DNA from: Brevibacillus laterosporus
GTDB lineage: Bacteria; Bacillota; Bacilli; Brevibacillales; Brevibacillaceae
NCBI GenBank assembly: GCA_007833815.1
Contig: CP033464.1
Span: 1,683,501-1,747,500 of the forward strand
DNA: 64,000 bases
Direction: 5' to 3'
The notes beneath the pieces are model-generated. The model was not told the DNA's origin and ran no database searches. It worked only from the letters and a program-made list of their open reading frames with translations. Below are positions 44,813-53,383 of the stretch, in pieces (the first letter of the stretch is position 1; each line of letters starts with the position of its first letter). The position numbers and the translations under genes are program-made.

Positions 44813-45883
44813 TTGCAAGCGAAACCGATTCATAAGCCTTGGCAACTACTTTTTCGTGTTTATCGCCATATTTTGCCCTTGCTAGAGCAAGAGTTCGCTT
44901 ATTGGTACGAACGTGCAAAAAACATTCCAGATATGGAACTACGCAAACAGGCCATGGCTAGTATGGATTCCAAGAAATTTCATTGTCAGGGTGGCTCTGT
45001 TTATGCCTCTCAAGTTATTGATTATAAAGACACGCTGGTCAAGCTAATCGTGGCTTATCAGACTATCAGTGACTATCTAGATAATTTGTGTGATCGAAGT
45101 ACATCACTTGATCCAGTTGATTTTCGTCAGTTGCATTATTCAATGCAGGATGCACTAACTCCTGATGCACCACTAAGAGACTACTACGAATTTCGTGAGG
45201 AAAAGGACGACGGAGGATTCTTGTCCGGATTGGTTTTGCGATGTCAGGAGATGGTGAAAAAGCTACCTTCTTACGGAGATGTACAACAGCATATTGTGAA
45301 TTTATCTACGCTCTATAGCGATTTGCAGGTATATAAACATATTGCCAAAGAGAAACGGGAAGAAGCTTTATTAACATGGTGGGATCAGCATAAGGCGAAC
45401 TATCCAGAGATAAAATGGCAGGAATTTGCAGCAGCGACTGGCTCTACAATTGGTATTTTTGCGTTGTTTTGCCTGGCAACGGAGCCTGTGGTCGATCAGA
45501 GGGAAATTGAGGCATTACATCGCGCCTATTTGCCTTGGATTGGCGGTGTACATATTCTGCTAGATTATCTAATCGATCTGGAAGAGGATCGGGAAGGTGG
45601 AGATTTGAACTTTGTCAGCTATTATCAGTCTGACGAAGAAGCGTATGAGCGGCTGCAATACTTTATCGAACGGGCCAAACTAAGCATTGAACAATTGCCT
45701 CATCCTGCGTTTCATCGCATGATCGTTGAAGGGTTGCTTGCTTTTTATTTGGCCGATCAGAAAGTGAATCGGGGACAGCCGCAAATATATACGATTTCCA
45801 AGCGTTTGTTAAAAAAGGCAAGTAGTTTCACGTCTTTTTTATTTTACGTAAACAGCCTATTTGTTCGCCGGAAAGAAACATAA
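44813..45883 (+). CDS. Tetraprenyl-beta-curcumene synthase family protein (DUF2600, YtpB-like)
   Basis: A 356-residue terpene synthase-type protein. Acidic metal-binding motifs are SDYLDNLCDRS (near residue 95) and LLDYLIDLEEDREGGD (near residue 262), with the family start KPWQLLFRVYRHILPLLEQEF. B. subtilis YtpB cyclises heptaprenyl diphosphate to a C35 monocycle. TTG at 44813 with AAAGGGGGGA 8 bases upstream is preferred. The prenyl substrate is inferred from the family. Confidence 0.9.
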   Translation: MQAKPIHKPWQLLFRVYRHILPLLEQEFAYWYERAKNIPDMELRKQAMASMDSKKFHCQGGSVYASQVIDYKDTLVKLIVAYQTISDYLDNLCDRSTSLDPVDFRQLHYSMQDALTPDAPLRDYYEFREEKDDGGFLSGLVLRCQEMVKKLPSYGDVQQHIVNLSTLYSDLQVYKHIAKEKREEALLTWWDQHKANYPEIKWQEFAAATGSTIGIFALFCLATEPVVDQREIEALHRAYLPWIGGVHILLDYLIDLEEDREGGDLNFVSYYQSDEEAYERLQYFIERAKLSIEQLPHPAFHRMIVEGLLAFYLADQKVNRGQPQIYTISKRLLKKASSFTSFLFYVNSLFVRRKET

Positions 45884-45884
45884 C

Positions 45885-46061
45885 CTATGGGCGAAGATGT
45901 TTCTTTTTGTAGGAGAAGCCAAAGCCCATCAAACAGGTTGCCAATACTAGGCAGCCAATGATGCCAAGCGCGCTCTGTAATCCAATAAAGATACCTACTC
46001 CTACCAAGCAGAAGGCAACTAATACCGCAAGACAAAAAGTTACCAATTTATATTGATTCAT
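45885..46061 (-). CDS. DUF5325 (YlaF-like) small membrane protein
   Basis: A 58-residue protein with two hydrophobic segments (LVTFCLAVLVAFCLVGVGIFIG and LGIIGCLVLATCLMGFGF) and a basic tail SYKKKH. This is the layout of YlaF/DUF5325. GGAGG lies 8 bases upstream of the ATG. It is convergent with the DUF2600 gene, 1 base apart. Confidence 0.7.
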   Translation of the reverse strand: MNQYKLVTFCLAVLVAFCLVGVGIFIGLQSALGIIGCLVLATCLMGFGFSYKKKHLRP

Positions 46062-46175
46062 TAGGGAATACCTCCTTTGTTGACGGTGTTCCTATTATAC
46101 CTTATTTTTTCGGTTTGTTTTACATTTTCTGAATATGGAAAGTGTCGTTGAAAGCAGTTTTAACTGGAAACTATA

Positions 46176-46223
46176 TTTCATATAAGCCTTTGCCAATCTA
46201 ATCAAGTTGGTAAAGGCTTTTTT
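46176..46223 (+). terminator. Terminator-like hairpin
   Basis: AAGCCTTTGCCAA pairs with TTGGTAAAGGCTT and is followed by TTTTT. It lies 290 bases downstream of the DUF2600 gene and shields the GntR operon. Confidence 0.7.
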
Positions 46224-46274
46224 GAATGATGGGAAAATAAAAAAATGGATAGATCAAAGCATATGTGGAAGGTA

Positions 46275-46331
46275 TTGACATCAATAAAAAAATGAAGTAG
46301 TGTATTGAGTGTACTAGATGATATAGTACAC
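46275..46331 (+). promoter_or_regulatory. Promoter and YtrA-type operator of the GntR/ABC operon
   Basis: TTGACA at 46275 and TAGTGT at 46298 are 17 bases apart. Directly after it GTGTACTA-N7-TAGTACAC (46309-46331) is a perfect inverted repeat, also readable as AGTGTA-N13-TACAC, like the inverted repeat bound by B. subtilis YtrA. It covers the expected start site. Confidence 0.75.
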
Positions 46332-46359
46332 ACCGAACGGTAAAAGGTGGTTGATTGCC

Positions 46360-46749
46360 ATGATACTGATTAATGAACGAAGTCCCTCGCCCATTTATGA
46401 GCAGATCATTCAACAGCTGAAAGAGCTGATTCTAAAAGGGGTATTACAGGAGGGAGAAAAATTGCCATCAGTACGAGAGTTGTCTGGCATGATTGTCGTA
46501 AATCCAAATACAGTGAGTAAGGCATATCAAGAACTTGAGAGACAAGGTGTAATCGAGACATTGCGTGGAAAAGGAACCTTCGTTGCTAAACAACAGGTGC
46601 CTAGGATGGAAACTGAACGTTTGGATAAATTCCAGCAATCGTTAAAACAAATCGTTATTGAAGCTAGTTATCTTGGAGTCAGCACACAACAAGTACAAGA
46701 ATGGATTGAGAAGTACATGTTAGAGTTACGAGGTGATTCGAATGCTTAA
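46360..46749 (+). CDS. ytrA: GntR-family regulator, YtrA subfamily
   Basis: A 129-residue repressor: N-terminal winged helix (SPIYEQIIQQLKELILKGVLQEGEKLPSVRELSGMIVVNPNTVSKAYQEL is the HTH region; RGKGTFVAKQ its wing) and a short helical tail, as in YtrA. It autoregulates and controls the ABC genes behind it; cell-wall antibiotics induce the B. subtilis homologue. ATG 46360 follows GGTGG by 9 bases. Its end overlaps the ATPase gene. Confidence 0.88.
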   Translation: MILINERSPSPIYEQIIQQLKELILKGVLQEGEKLPSVRELSGMIVVNPNTVSKAYQELERQGVIETLRGKGTFVAKQQVPRMETERLDKFQQSLKQIVIEASYLGVSTQQVQEWIEKYMLELRGDSNA

Positions 46750-47626
46750 TTTGTATAATGTAAACAAAGTGATAGATGCAGAAGAGATTTTACACAACAT
46801 CAGCTTTGAAGTCCCTAAGGGTGTAATTGTCGGGCTTGTTGGACGTAACGGATCGGGTAAAACAACGCTGCTACGCACGATCATGGGAATCTTGGATACT
46901 GATGGAGGAAGCATAGAGCTAGATGGTCGATCCATACATAAATACCCAGAGTGTAAAAGCGACATGCTTTTTGTTCCAGATTCTCCGGAAGCCATCCATT
47001 TGTATACACCAGATGAATGTGCAAAGCTGTACAGAGCTATGTATCCTCACTTTGATCATAGTCACTATGTAACGTTGATGGAGCGCTTTAAGCTTCCGAG
47101 ACGAAAAAAAATACGTCAGTTTTCTAAAGGAATGAAAGCACTGGTATCTCTAATCCTGGCTTTTTCGTCAAAGGTTTCCGTCATTCTGCTAGATGAACCG
47201 ACAAACGGAATTGACCCGATTGTGAAAAAACAGGTACTAGGCATGATTGTAGAAGAAGTGGCTGAACGGGAAGTAAGCTTTATCATCTCTTCGCACCAGC
47301 TAGAAGAGTTAGAAAGAATAGCTGACATGATTATTATGATTAAAGAGGGAAGTGTTGAAGCAACGACTTCGCTATCCGATACAGAAGAACGATTTAGGAA
47401 GGTTCAAGTGGTCTTTAACGGAGAGGCTCCGCAGACACTGCTAGGCTTACCACAGGTATATCTTCTTAATCAGGTAGGACGTGTACATACTTTGCTACTG
47501 GAGGACCCTACAGGCTCAACATGGGCTAGATTACAAGCAGAACAACCGTTGTTACTAGAAAAATTGCCTGTGGGTTTAGAAGATTTATTTATTACTAAGC
47601 TAGGTGGTGACAATTATGTTTCATAA
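46733..47626 (+). CDS. ABC transporter ATPase of the YtrA-type operon
   Basis: A 297-residue ATPase with Walker A GRNGSGKTT, signature FSKGMKALVSL, Walker B VILLDEPTNGIDP and H-loop SSHQ, plus a C-terminal regulatory extension. An internal start at 46742 (MLNLYNVNKV) is equally possible. It overlaps the regulator (17 bases) and the permease (23 bases). Confidence 0.9.
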   Translation: MIRMLNLYNVNKVIDAEEILHNISFEVPKGVIVGLVGRNGSGKTTLLRTIMGILDTDGGSIELDGRSIHKYPECKSDMLFVPDSPEAIHLYTPDECAKLYRAMYPHFDHSHYVTLMERFKLPRRKKIRQFSKGMKALVSLILAFSSKVSVILLDEPTNGIDPIVKKQVLGMIVEEVAEREVSFIISSHQLEELERIADMIIMIKEGSVEATTSLSDTEERFRKVQVVFNGEAPQTLLGLPQVYLLNQVGRVHTLLLEDPTGSTWARLQAEQPLLLEKLPVGLEDLFITKLGGDNYVS

Positions 47627-48608
47627 AGCGTTGTGGCTAAAGGAATGGAAACAGGGAAAATCGATGTTATGGTTATTACCAATTATCACCTTTCTGTGTA
47701 TGGGTTTCTCCCGCATGCAGCATGTCTTATTTTTGAGCGAAAATCAGGTAATTATGGATGTAGCTCGGTTTAAGAAGGAAGGGGCAGAGATGTTTTATCT
47801 CTTTACCAGCAATTCTTCTTTGTATATACTTACTAGCTTCCCATTACTTTTATTAATTGCTTTGACTTTGATAGGATCAGAGAGAAGAAGCCTAGTAAAC
47901 GATTTTACTTTCTCCATGCCTTTTACACGCAGAGACATTTATTTGACCAAATGGTTGCTAGGAGCAGGAGCAATTGTTATCAGCTTGACGTTAAATACTT
48001 TGATTGATATGACAGTCATTTTGGTATCTCCATTTAGAGAATTTTTCATTTTGAAAGAGCATCTTTATCCATTGCTTCAGTCATCATTAGGTCTAATCGC
48101 TTTTTACAGCTTTGTGCTGATGATCGGGACCATAGCAGGTGGAACAATGGTTCAAGCTTTGCTGTCGTTAATCTTTTGTATCTTTCCCATCGGAATTGCA
48201 GTGCTACTTAATGGATTTTTAACGATAAATTTTGGTATAAATTTGGATTTTGATATATTTCCTATAAATCTCGTTTTGTTGACAAGTCCAATAGTCATGG
48301 CAAACATGTTCGGAAAGCTATCTTCACCTTTATTAATTCCGATCATACATCTGCTTGTTACATTAGGACTTGGGATCTTCTTATATCAACGCAATCGATT
48401 GGAGAATAATGGTAAGGTTATTATGTTCCCAGCTTTAGAACCTGTTTTTTATGGAGGTGCTATTCTGTGTTTTGCCTTGCTTGGTGGCCTTTTTTCCGCG
48501 TTTGTAATTGAGAAGGATTTATTTACGTACTACGCAGGATTCATCTCACTAGGAGCTTTAGCAGCGATCGGATCTTATTATTTACGTAATGCCCGCATTC
48601 CCATGTAA
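47604..48608 (+). CDS. ABC-2 type permease of the YtrA-type operon
   Basis: A 334-residue membrane protein with about seven hydrophobic segments. The early cytosolic motif GSERRSLVNDFTFSMPFTRRDIYLTKWLLG is typical of ABC-2 permeases. A shorter start at 47616 (MFHKALWLKEWKQ) with GGTGG just upstream is likely the true one. Possibly exports or protects against a membrane-active compound. Confidence 0.85.
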   Translation: MVTIMFHKALWLKEWKQGKSMLWLLPIITFLCMGFSRMQHVLFLSENQVIMDVARFKKEGAEMFYLFTSNSSLYILTSFPLLLLIALTLIGSERRSLVNDFTFSMPFTRRDIYLTKWLLGAGAIVISLTLNTLIDMTVILVSPFREFFILKEHLYPLLQSSLGLIAFYSFVLMIGTIAGGTMVQALLSLIFCIFPIGIAVLLNGFLTINFGINLDFDIFPINLVLLTSPIVMANMFGKLSSPLLIPIIHLLVTLGLGIFLYQRNRLENNGKVIMFPALEPVFYGGAILCFALLGGLFSAFVIEKDLFTYYAGFISLGALAAIGSYYLRNARIPM

Positions 48609-48613
48609 AAGGA

Positions 48614-48690
48614 TATACCTTGTTGCATAATAGGCTGGTACGAGTGGAAGATACCACAACCAAGCTTTGCAACAAGGTTATTTTTTTAGG
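48614..48690 (+). terminator. Terminator of the YtrA-type operon
   Basis: ATACCTTGTTGCA pairs with TTGCAACAAGGTTAT across a long loop that contains an inner TGGTA/TACCA stem; a T7 run follows. Confidence 0.8.
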
Positions 48691-48761
48691 CCTTGGTAGT
48701 GTCAGGAGATTAACCATTCCAAGTCTTTTTTTAACAAGAGGGATCGGCAAAGTACAGCTTA

Positions 48762-49943
48762 TTGATTATAATAAATGAAACATTCCGTCTACTAGGGGCT
48801 GATTACTTGCTGTTCCATGATGATACTTTCACAGTAGAAATATTATCAGACTCTATCTCATTTTTACCAAAAGAATACGCTCTTTTGCAATTTTTATATC
48901 GAAATCAGAATCAAAGCTTTTCACGAGAACAACTCTTGGATCATGTCTGGCCTCGGGAAACCCCTATTGATCGAACAGTAGACGACCATATTTATCGTCT
49001 TAGAAAAAAGCTGGGGAAGTATGTTCACTTATATGAAATAGAAACAATTCGCGGTAGAGGCTATCGATTTTTTGTAAAGGAAAAGAGAATGAGAGTTACT
49101 TCGTTTGCCGAAAATCCCATGCTTCAGCAGAAAACCAGAGAGCTTTTACATACCTATCACTTTCTAGGATTGGGAGAACAGCTAGTTGCTACGATTACTC
49201 AACAACAAAAATGGGGTTTGCTAGTTGATGAAGATTACGAGTACCTTTCTTATTTTGCCAAAATAGATGTACAGCGATTGTTAGAAGGAAGTGAACAATC
49301 ATTTCAACAACGTGCCTATTTTTTGCTACTTTTGTATATCAGTTTAACGAAAGACACAATGAAAGCCTTAGGTTTCTGTGAACAAGCATTACGCTCAGGG
49401 TATCTTCCCCCATTTCGACAAACCGAATTACCGATTAATCTGCTATCTTTCTATATAAAAACAAATCAAATAGAGAAGGCTTCGCAAAATTTGAAAAACT
49501 GCTGGAAAGTGGCGAGAGAGGAAGGGAATGAGTGGCTTTATTTCATACTCGTGATGGAAGAAGTAAATATTTATACAGACCAATCTGAATGGGTACGAGC
49601 AGAAAAAACCTTGAATGAGCTAGCAGATTTGTTACCTTATTTTCCAGGATTACGCGAGAGGGGACTGTGGCAAATTCAGAAGGGATTGCTTACTTCTATT
49701 AGCGGCAATGAGCGTGAGGGAACACTTAGTTGGACGAAAGGAGTAGAGGATCTACAGCGCTCTCAATTCCTACCTGCGCTTTTGATAGCTTTGCAATTCA
49801 CCAGATACATGGGAACTAAGCAAGCGTCCTTGAAGACAGTTAGTAAATTGGCAGAACAATGGTGGAGCCAGCTACAGAACAAATTAGGCTGGGAGCAATA
49901 CCTGGATCAAGTAGAGGCTCAGTTGGCTCAACACTATTCTTAA
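48762..49943 (+). CDS. Winged-helix plus TPR-like transcriptional regulator
   Basis: A 393-residue protein. Residues 1-105 are an OmpR/PhoB-type winged helix (LPKEYALLQFLYRNQNQSFSREQLLDHVW, DRTVDDHIYRLRKKLG, IETIRGRGYRF) without a receiver domain. The rest is helical and TPR-like, similar in layout to SARP/BTAD activators. The TTG start has only a weak ribosome site, so the start is uncertain. It lies 70 bases before an MFS transporter gene it may control. Confidence 0.78.
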   Translation: MIIINETFRLLGADYLLFHDDTFTVEILSDSISFLPKEYALLQFLYRNQNQSFSREQLLDHVWPRETPIDRTVDDHIYRLRKKLGKYVHLYEIETIRGRGYRFFVKEKRMRVTSFAENPMLQQKTRELLHTYHFLGLGEQLVATITQQQKWGLLVDEDYEYLSYFAKIDVQRLLEGSEQSFQQRAYFLLLLYISLTKDTMKALGFCEQALRSGYLPPFRQTELPINLLSFYIKTNQIEKASQNLKNCWKVAREEGNEWLYFILVMEEVNIYTDQSEWVRAEKTLNELADLLPYFPGLRERGLWQIQKGLLTSISGNEREGTLSWTKGVEDLQRSQFLPALLIALQFTRYMGTKQASLKTVSKLAEQWWSQLQNKLGWEQYLDQVEAQLAQHYS

Positions 49944-50013
49944 AAAATCTTCTTCTGATACTCCTCTGATAAACCAAGAATAACATGGTGAAGTATAAGA
50001 GGAGGCGAAGTGC

Positions 50014-51309
50014 TTGGAAATAAAACCAGGAAAAACAAGTTCGGTGTGGAAGAACCACACTTTTATGAAACTATTTTCAGCATACGGAATATCCAGCTTT
50101 GGTGGATGGTTTGACTACATTGCGATCTTAGCAATCGTGACATTTGAATGGAAATCTTCTCCGCTCTTAATTGCTTTGTTGCCAATTAGTTATGCCCTGC
50201 CAGGTATATTATTAGGACAAGTAGCAGGTGTATTAGCTGATCGTTGGGATAAACGAAAGGTAATGATCGTAAGCAACTTGTTGCGAGCCATGTTCACCTT
50301 CAGTCTTTTATTTGCTTCAGGGGTATGGATTCTATATGGCATCTTACTTATGAGGGCTGTATTGGAGGTGATTAATTTACCAGCAGAACAAGCCATGACG
50401 CGTCATGTTGTTAGTGATGACCAGCTATTGCAGGCAACCAGTCTTAATACGCTGGTTTTTCAATTAGCCAAAATCATTGGCCCACTTCTAGGAGCTTCTC
50501 TACTATCGGTTACCTCAAGTAAAATTTGTTTACTTGTGAATGGAAGCTGCCTGTTGATTGCTTGTTTTTTGCTAAGCTGGGTAGGCTCTGTAGAGAAAAA
50601 GAGTATGTGTGAGCCTAAAATACAAGATGCTAAATCAGAAACCAATCAGGAAACAAAAAAGCAACCATTCATTTATGCTTGGAAGGATGGGTGGAGCATC
50701 GTATTAGGAAACAAAGTGCTTCTAGTAAGTCTTTGCTTTATGCTGCTTGTTTCTATGACAATTCAGTTTGTTGATTCGCAAATGTCTGTGCTAATCAGGG
50801 AAGTAGCACCTCTTCACCCTGAATGGATGGGGTGGGGCATCGCGTTGTTTGGTTTAGGTGCAATTACGATGATAGGGCTTCTTCAGCGTTGGAAAGCAGT
50901 GACAAGGTATGGTCTAGCAATTGGAATGAGCGCTATGTTCATAGGCGGCTGCTTTTTTTGGCTGGGTAGTCTGGACGGAGGATTAAGTTTTGTATTTCTG
51001 ATCCTCCCCTGTTTAATTGGAGGAGCTGGTACTGGACTCTGGTCGGTAACCTCTAATTATTTGTTTATGAATGAAGCACCAAAAGAGGCAGTGGGAAGGG
51101 TTATGGGTATCGTGCAATCCATGAGTAGCATAGTTTGGGTGATTGCTCCGTTGTTGGGAGGAGGCTTGGTGACCTTGGTGGGACCAAACCTCGCTTTCCA
51201 GCTCAGTGGTCTTGTGTTAACCCTTTTAGGGATAGGTGCTATTATGTTGCAGCGACGACTATGGCCTCAAAGAAAGCAGGAGTATGCACGAGACATAAAT
51301 GTGTCTTAG
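50014..51309 (+). CDS. MFS transporter (MDR type)
   Basis: A 431-residue permease with 12 probable membrane helices. The loop 2-3 signature is GVLADRWDKRKVMIV. It resembles the DHA3-like macrolide/multidrug exporters (MefA/enterobactin-exporter type). TTG start with GGAGG 8 bases upstream. Substrate unknown. Confidence 0.87.
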   Translation: MEIKPGKTSSVWKNHTFMKLFSAYGISSFGGWFDYIAILAIVTFEWKSSPLLIALLPISYALPGILLGQVAGVLADRWDKRKVMIVSNLLRAMFTFSLLFASGVWILYGILLMRAVLEVINLPAEQAMTRHVVSDDQLLQATSLNTLVFQLAKIIGPLLGASLLSVTSSKICLLVNGSCLLIACFLLSWVGSVEKKSMCEPKIQDAKSETNQETKKQPFIYAWKDGWSIVLGNKVLLVSLCFMLLVSMTIQFVDSQMSVLIREVAPLHPEWMGWGIALFGLGAITMIGLLQRWKAVTRYGLAIGMSAMFIGGCFFWLGSLDGGLSFVFLILPCLIGGAGTGLWSVTSNYLFMNEAPKEAVGRVMGIVQSMSSIVWVIAPLLGGGLVTLVGPNLAFQLSGLVLTLLGIGAIMLQRRLWPQRKQEYARDINVS

Positions 51310-51323
51310 AAAGGTTGCTACGT

Positions 51324-53123
51324 TTATTGGTTATTCGGCTCTTCTGCAAGTCCATACTTTCTCATTTTGTTATAAAGTGTGCCGCGTGACATTCCTAATA
51401 GTTGCGCGGCCGCTTTTTTATTTCCATATGTGCGTTCTAAGACTTGGATTATCTTTGTTTTTTCCACATCGCCTTCCCTTCCAAACCGAGGGGGAGCATA
51501 TTCGTTGTGTACGCCATACGTGTCAGGCTTTGTCTGGTGAACAGCAACGGGAGAGACAGTGGACGTTACATACGTCGAGGACATCTCTGTCGATGATAAG
51601 AAGCTACCTGATTGAGTCTGTTTATCTACAGAGCGTTCATGAGCGATCTTTAATGCGGCAGGCAAATGTTCCCATGTAATGACTCCATTCTCCTGCAAAA
51701 TAGATAAACGTTCGATGATGTTACGAAGCTGACGAATGTTTCCAGGCCAATGATAATCAATGAGTGCCTGCATCACATCTGGCATAATTCGAGGCACTGC
51801 TTGGTCGTTCGCGAGGGAGTATTCATGTAAAAAGATTGGTACCAATTCTAAAATATCTTCTGAACGTTCCCGCAACGAGGGTAGTTCAAGAGAAAAAACA
51901 TTTAACCGATAATATAAATCCTCACGGAAACGTCCCTCTGCCACCATTTTCTCCAGATTTTTATTAGTAGCCGCAATGATTCGGGTATTCACGAAAATGG
52001 GTTCTGTTCCACCTACACGATAAAATTGTCGTTCCTGCAATGCACGTAGTAACTTAGCCTGCAATTCTAGTGGTAGTTCTCCAATCTCGTCCAAAAAGAG
52101 CGTGCCCTCATGAGCCAGCTCGATCTTGCCAGGTTTGCCTTTTCGTTCAGCTCCCGTAAAAGCTCCCCCTTGATATCCAAATAGCTCGCTTTCAAATAAG
52201 GCGGCTGGAATAGCTGCGCAGTTGATCGCTACAAAAGGTTTTTTACTACGTTTGCTTACTTGATGAATGGCTTGAGCAAATAGTTCCTTGCCCACACCGC
52301 TCTCTCCATATATGAGGACAGTAGCATCAGTTACTGCGACTTTCCGCGCCGTCTGCATAGCTGTTTGTAAAGCAGGCGAATACCCCTTTATTGGGAAAAA
52401 TGGATCAGTAGGTGCTTGATAGCGTGTCATCTCTTGTTGCAAATTGTGCAGGTGCTCCGTCGTATGAGTTAATTCCTCATGCAGTTTGACTAATTCAGTA
52501 ATGTCCTGCTCAATCGAGATGGCTCCAATAATCTCAGTTGATTGAGTGATAGGCGCAGAGTTAATTAACACGTGCTGATTAGGGCGCGGGATATGGTACA
52601 GCCTTTGGACGGCCGATCCTTCTGATAAAGCCACTTTTAGACGAATGGATTCACTCGCAAAATGGTTATCCAACGAGGTACCCACGACATTTTCCTTTTT
52701 AATTTGATACATCTCTTCTGCTGCCTGATTCCAGTAAACAACCTGATTGGAGGAGTCTACAATTGTAGTGGCCTCACTCATGGTCGCTAGCAATGTATGG
52801 AGGAGGGCTTCCTGATTGTTAGCCACTGTACCGATGATCTCAAATAACTGCTCAAAAGGTAGGAAGCCGATAGGGTGTCCATCAGGGGAATCCAGTACAA
52901 GCAGCTTTGTATGAAAAGATGAATCTCCTGATTGTGCAAGAAAGCTAGATACACACAAAAAAGCTTGCCAAAGTGTATGTGAACTAGGGATGGCGCAATA
53001 TTCAGGCAAGTAAGAACGTGTTACTTCCTCCACGGCTCCGAGTTGGTTCTGTAAAAGCTCGGAGTCCGAGAGTGGCAACATGCATGCTGTTACTTTCATT
53101 TGTAAGGAAAAAAAGGATTTCAT
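51324..53123 (-). CDS. Sigma-54-dependent transcriptional activator with PAS domain
   Basis: A 599-residue enhancer-binding protein: an N-terminal region with no clear family (1-105), a PAS domain (ATTIVDSSNQVVYWNQAAEEMY), a short coiled coil, an AAA+ domain with Walker A GESGVGKE, the sigma-54 contact loop ESELFGYQGGAFTGA, Walker B GTLFLDEIGEL and R-finger region, then a C-terminal Fis-type HTH (NKKAAAQLLGMSRGTLYNKMRKYGL). The ATG at 53123 with AGGTGA upstream is preferred over upstream in-frame codons. Divergent from proline dehydrogenase, which has a -24/-12 promoter. Confidence 0.92.
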   Translation of the reverse strand: MKSFFSLQMKVTACMLPLSDSELLQNQLGAVEEVTRSYLPEYCAIPSSHTLWQAFLCVSSFLAQSGDSSFHTKLLVLDSPDGHPIGFLPFEQLFEIIGTVANNQEALLHTLLATMSEATTIVDSSNQVVYWNQAAEEMYQIKKENVVGTSLDNHFASESIRLKVALSEGSAVQRLYHIPRPNQHVLINSAPITQSTEIIGAISIEQDITELVKLHEELTHTTEHLHNLQQEMTRYQAPTDPFFPIKGYSPALQTAMQTARKVAVTDATVLIYGESGVGKELFAQAIHQVSKRSKKPFVAINCAAIPAALFESELFGYQGGAFTGAERKGKPGKIELAHEGTLFLDEIGELPLELQAKLLRALQERQFYRVGGTEPIFVNTRIIAATNKNLEKMVAEGRFREDLYYRLNVFSLELPSLRERSEDILELVPIFLHEYSLANDQAVPRIMPDVMQALIDYHWPGNIRQLRNIIERLSILQENGVITWEHLPAALKIAHERSVDKQTQSGSFLSSTEMSSTYVTSTVSPVAVHQTKPDTYGVHNEYAPPRFGREGDVEKTKIIQVLERTYGNKKAAAQLLGMSRGTLYNKMRKYGLAEEPNNQ

Positions 53124-53187
53124 GAGATCACCTGTGTTGTTTGACATTAGAATGATAATTTCACAAAAAAGACACTCTTTAATCATT

Positions 53188-53218
53188 AGTGTACATGATT
53201 TTGAACAAAAGTGTACAT
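53188..53218. promoter_or_regulatory. Candidate upstream activating sequence
   Basis: AGTGTACAT occurs at 53188-53196 and again at 53210-53218, 22 bp (about two helical turns) apart. It is about 120 bp upstream of the sigma-54 promoter, a usual place for enhancer-binding-protein sites. Confidence 0.55.
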
Positions 53219-53311
53219 AAATGTCAAAATACTATGTGTTTTCATACGATGGATCATCTGAAAGGTTAGAAATTGACGATTTCATGAGATTTTTTCTGAT
53301 TTTGATAAGTT

Positions 53312-53325
53312 GGCATAATACTTGC
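53312..53325 (+). promoter_or_regulatory. Sigma-54 (-24/-12) promoter of proline dehydrogenase
   Basis: TTGGCATAATACTTGCTTT: GG at 53312-53313 and GC at 53324-53325 with the required 10 bases between, against consensus TGGCAC-N5-TTGCW. Transcription would start near 53337. Confidence 0.85.
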
Positions 53326-53383
53326 TTTGACTATAATGCAGAAAGCAAATGTACAGGTAAAGTAGCTTGAGGGGGATGTAACG

